Part shown: positions 6,360 to 8,320 of the stretch, in pieces
Layout of the letters: the number at the start of each line of letters is the position of its first letter
Position numbering within the stretch: the first letter of the stretch is position 1
Assembly: GCA_017431755.1 (NCBI GenBank)
Contig: JAFRKM010000042.1
Coordinates: 1 to 8,320, forward strand
DNA from: Clostridia bacterium
GTDB taxonomy: Bacteria > Bacillota > Clostridia > Oscillospirales > Acutalibacteraceae
Direction of reading: 5' to 3'
Length of the DNA stretch: 8,320 bases
Notes under the pieces: generated by a model
Seen by the model: only the letters and a program-made list of their open reading frames with translations
What the model was told of the DNA's origin: nothing
Databases searched by the model: none
Position numbers and translations under genes: made by a program

Positions 6360-7040
6360 TTATGTGTTTATAAATTTGCTGTGTATAAATCCCGGAGAAC
6401 CGTTCTTTTTTATTATATACCAATCTTCCCACTGCGATATAATTATAGCCTTTTCACCGGGTTCGATGGTTTGGATTATTTCAGAGTTTGTGTTTGGGCG
6501 TTTAAATATAGCTGCGTCGGTTTTTGAAAAGCCAATTTTTTTGTTTTGGTAAGGAGTAAAAGGAATTCCAAAAAATTCTGTGAGGGACATTACAATAGCA
6601 GCGGGAATATTTTCTATATTTTTTAATATCCAGTCTAAATTATTGTTGCTACATGAAAAATTAAATCTTATGTTTACGGTTGGACATACGGACAAATTAT
6701 TGTTTTGAGGGAATATATTTATTTTTTCGCGTGAATTTTTAAAAATATTTTTTAAATTTTCTGTAAGAATTTGCGCTAACCTTTTTGAATCGGGATTACC
6801 TGGGTAAAAAGATATATCTATGCTACCCTGGCAGCTGCGGCAGAGGCTGCTTTCCAGTATTAATTCTGCTGTTTCGCTTGAATTATTTAAATTTTTACAG
6901 CGTGAGTTTTGGGAATTACTATATTTCATAGCGTTTTGAGGGAGCATATTTTTTGTTTCGCTATAAATTAACATCATATAGTAATTTATTTTTTTATTTT
7001 TAAATTCAGAGGGTTTTAATTTTATAAATACATCAAACAT
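6360..7040 (-). CDS. Amidase_3-like protein with C-terminal SH3 domain, probably catalytically inactive
   Basis: This 226-residue protein has the layout of clostridial N-acetylmuramoyl-L-alanine amidases that end in a bacterial SH3 domain. The amidase-like part (about 1-162) is recognised by ISFYPGNPDSKRLAQILTEN (75-94), DWILKNIENIPAAIVMSLTE (136-155) and FFGIPF (156-161), which match the family in order and spacing. The SH3 domain follows (about 168-226, ending GSPGFIHSKFI). Key residues are not conserved: the LxLHSN zinc-binding histidine segment reads LILESS (60-65), the catalytic Glu of the VLIEIAYHDN segment is Arg125 in VNIRFNFSC, and its histidine is Ser129. No signal peptide is visible. 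The ATG follows GGAGTG by 8 bases. It lies 72 bases after the deacetylase gene on the same strand and may share its transcript. A wall-binding or regulatory role is possible; the frame is intact, so simple decay is less likely. The family assignment rests on recalled family patterns. Confidence 0.65.
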   Translation of the reverse strand: MFDVFIKLKPSEFKNKKINYYMMLIYSETKNMLPQNAMKYSNSQNSRCKNLNNSSETAELILESSLCRSCQGSIDISFYPGNPDSKRLAQILTENLKNIFKNSREKINIFPQNNNLSVCPTVNIRFNFSCSNNNLDWILKNIENIPAAIVMSLTEFFGIPFTPYQNKKIGFSKTDAAIFKRPNTNSEIIQTIEPGEKAIIISQWEDWYIIKKNGSPGFIHSKFINT

Positions 7041-7112
7041 AAATAATTCACTCCAAAATAAAATATTACTTAAGATATAATATGAAATTTAAAGTTTAAA
7101 GTGTTATAAAAT

Positions 7113-8003
7113 TTACCCGTTTAATTTTTTAAAAAATATCTCAGAAGGAACATTTTGTGGCCTTAAAAATCGGCCTAGTTCTAAAAGGCATTCTGAATTA
7201 CCTTTTTTAATTATATTAACTCTACTTTCGCACATAAAAGTTGCTTTAAAGCCTAAAGATTTGATTATTTTTTCCGAACATTCGCTTTTTGCTCCAAAAG
7301 GATAGAAAAACGCGGTAGGGCGAATGCCGGTATTTTTTTCTATTAAATCTTGTGCTTTGTTTAAGTCTTCTGTAAGTTTTATTTCGTAATCTTGTAGAGA
7401 TTCTCCGTGTTGTTTTTTGCAGCCGATTCGTGGTTTATGGCATGAATGCATATTGTACGTGTGATTTTGTATTTCAACAAGTCCACTTTTTGCCATTTTA
7501 GAAATTGCTTCCCAGTTTGCGTGTGCATAGATTGGATTTTCGTCTTTAATTTTGCTGTATTTTTCTGATTCTTTTGCAATTGGTGAAAAAACAAATTTAG
7601 CTCCGTATTTTTGTGCAAGAGGAAAAGCATATAAAAAATTATTATATGCACCGTCGTCAAAAGTAAGAAGTATGGGCTTTTCGGGTAGATCTTTTTCGCC
7701 TTTAGAAAATGCAACAAGGTCAGCAATTAAAATTGCTGTAAAACCATGACTTTTTATGTATTTCAAATCTTCTTCAAATGTTTTTTCAGATATTATAAAT
7801 TTGTTTTCTTTGGTAGGATTTTTTGAAATCATATGATACATTAAAACAGGTAGTTTTCTTTCGCCTGGATTTAAATTTTGTTTTGGAGCTGTAGCCCAGA
7901 AATAAAAATTAGATAGAAAAGCACTTGAAATTAAAATAATTAAAGCTGCAAAAAATATTATTTTTGTTTTTAAATGGTTTTTTATGTATAGTTTAATACG
8001 CAA
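7113..8003 (-). CDS. Membrane-anchored polysaccharide deacetylase (NodB homology domain)
   Basis: This 296-residue protein is a carbohydrate esterase 4-type deacetylase that would remove N-acetyl groups from a wall or extracellular polysaccharide outside the membrane. Residues about 13-36 form a transmembrane anchor after a basic N-terminus. The catalytic domain begins at LPVLMYHMIS (51-60), which is typical of the PgaB/PdaA-like group. Motif 1 is TFDDG (114-118, catalytic Asp116, metal Asp117), motif 2 is HTYNMH (181-186, two metal histidines), and motif 3 is FFYPFG (232-237). A short cysteine-containing insert follows motif 2 (CHKPRIGCKKQHG). The start is TTG at 8001-8003, with AAGGAAG ending 10 bases before it; no ATG precedes the anchor. 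The gene is first on its minus-strand unit and diverges from ylxM. Whether it acts on peptidoglycan, spore cortex or another glycan cannot be told. Confidence 0.92.
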   Translation of the reverse strand: MRIKLYIKNHLKTKIIFFAALIILISSAFLSNFYFWATAPKQNLNPGERKLPVLMYHMISKNPTKENKFIISEKTFEEDLKYIKSHGFTAILIADLVAFSKGEKDLPEKPILLTFDDGAYNNFLYAFPLAQKYGAKFVFSPIAKESEKYSKIKDENPIYAHANWEAISKMAKSGLVEIQNHTYNMHSCHKPRIGCKKQHGESLQDYEIKLTEDLNKAQDLIEKNTGIRPTAFFYPFGAKSECSEKIIKSLGFKATFMCESRVNIIKKGNSECLLELGRFLRPQNVPSEIFFKKLNG

Positions 8004-8090
8004 CGCGGAAACACTTCCTTAGTCTTTTAATTTTGTTTTTTAAAAATATATGAATAAATATAAAAAAATTATTACTGTAAAGAAAAAAGC

Positions 8091-8119
8091 TTGACAGATA
8101 AAAAAACATAGTGTAAACT
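8091..8119 (+). promoter_or_regulatory. Sigma-A-type promoter of ylxM
   Basis: A perfect TTGACA (8091-8096) is followed after 17 bases by TAAACT (8114-8119, four of six to TATAAT). The start point would be near 8126, giving a leader of about 48 bases. It lies in the 170-base divergent gap between the deacetylase gene and ylxM. Confidence 0.7.
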
Positions 8120-8129
8120 AGAAATTAGC

Positions 8130-8152
8130 CTGTAAAGCAAATATTTTTACAG
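8130..8152 (+). promoter_or_regulatory. Hairpin in the ylxM leader
   Basis: CTGTAAA (8130-8136) pairs with TTTACAG (8146-8152) around a 9-base loop. It sits at the 5' end of the predicted ylxM transcript, 8 bases before the ribosome binding site AAGAGGT (8161-8167). It has no T run on its 3' side, so it is not a terminator; it could stabilise the 5' end. The left arm CTGTAAAG also occurs at 8075-8082, upstream of the promoter. Confidence 0.4.
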
Positions 8153-8173
8153 CGTATAAAAAGAGGTAATATT

Positions 8174-8320
8174 ATGGATAAAAATATTAATATAGCGCTT
8201 CTTTTTGATATTTACGGGAGTATTTTATCTGATTTTCAGCATGATTGTTTAGATATGCATTATAATCAAGATTTTTCTCTTTCTGAAATATCGGACAATG
8301 TAGGAAAAACTAGGCAAGTG
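8174..8320 (+). CDS. ylxM: YlxM-family helix-turn-helix protein, 3'-truncated by window edge
   Basis: The first 49 residues are visible and match the YlxM (UPF0122) family, small sigma-factor-like DNA-binding proteins normally encoded just before ffh, the signal recognition particle GTPase. The start has the family pattern ALLFDIYGSILSDFQ (8-22), then LDMHYNQDFSLSEIS (26-40) and VGKTRQ, the first part of a sigma-region-4-like helix-turn-helix. The ATG at 8174-8176 follows AAGAGGT by 6 bases, and a TTGACA promoter lies upstream. Known family members are about 110 residues long, so more than half is beyond the window. ffh is expected next. Confidence 0.92.
   Translation, partial: MDKNINIALLFDIYGSILSDFQHDCLDMHYNQDFSLSEISDNVGKTRQV

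Noticed and set aside
6364..7749. Open frames at 6364-6552 (+), 7379-7726 (-) and 7552-7749 (+)
   Set aside because: They overlap the amidase-like and deacetylase genes in other frames and show no independent coding signals.

Overview
This window is an AT-rich chromosomal segment from a spore-forming member of the Firmicutes, most likely a Clostridia-class anaerobe. The evidence is a cotJC-type spore-coat manganese catalase, a ylxM start, a GHL10-family secreted glycoside hydrolase-like protein, strong GGAGG-type ribosome binding sites, two TTG starts and hairpin-plus-T-tract terminators. No RNA genes, CRISPR arrays or insertion sequences are visible, and no stretch above 300 bases lacks a gene.

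Layout. At 1-408 (+) is the 3' part of a nucleoside phosphorylase gene cut by the window edge. It converges with a two-gene minus-strand operon: rpe (ribulose-phosphate 3-epimerase) followed by a GHL10 envelope protein that overlaps rpe by 4 bases, driven by a good sigma-A-type promoter at 2272-2300. Divergent from this, on the plus strand, is a small cysteine-rich four-helix membrane protein of unknown function with its own terminator. Next comes a large serine recombinase of the SpoIVCA type, then the 3' part of cotJC. A bidirectional terminator separates this from murD on the minus strand. Behind murD lie two more minus-strand genes, an amidase-like protein with an SH3 domain and a membrane-anchored polysaccharide deacetylase. 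Finally, ylxM starts divergently at 8174 (+) behind a TTGACA promoter.

The main discovery is at 4275-4310. Homology to CotJC begins at the family's internal GGPDGEL motif, directly after an in-frame stop, and the recombinase gene ends 22 bases upstream. The first ~30 residues of CotJC are absent from the window. This is the arrangement of a sporulation gene split by a skin-like intervening element that carries its own large serine recombinase, as at sigK in Bacillus subtilis and Clostridioides difficile. By analogy, excision in the mother cell would rebuild the coat catalase gene. The other half of the gene must lie outside the window, or be lost, so the element (if intact) extends more than about 4.3 kb to the left and would contain rpe and its neighbours.

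The second notable item is the amidase-like protein at 6360-7040. It follows the architecture of clostridial N-acetylmuramoyl-L-alanine amidases with a C-terminal SH3 domain, but the residues where zinc ligands and the catalytic glutamate are expected are all changed, so it looks like a pseudoenzyme. Together with murD, the deacetylase and GHL10, much of the window concerns the cell envelope or spore.
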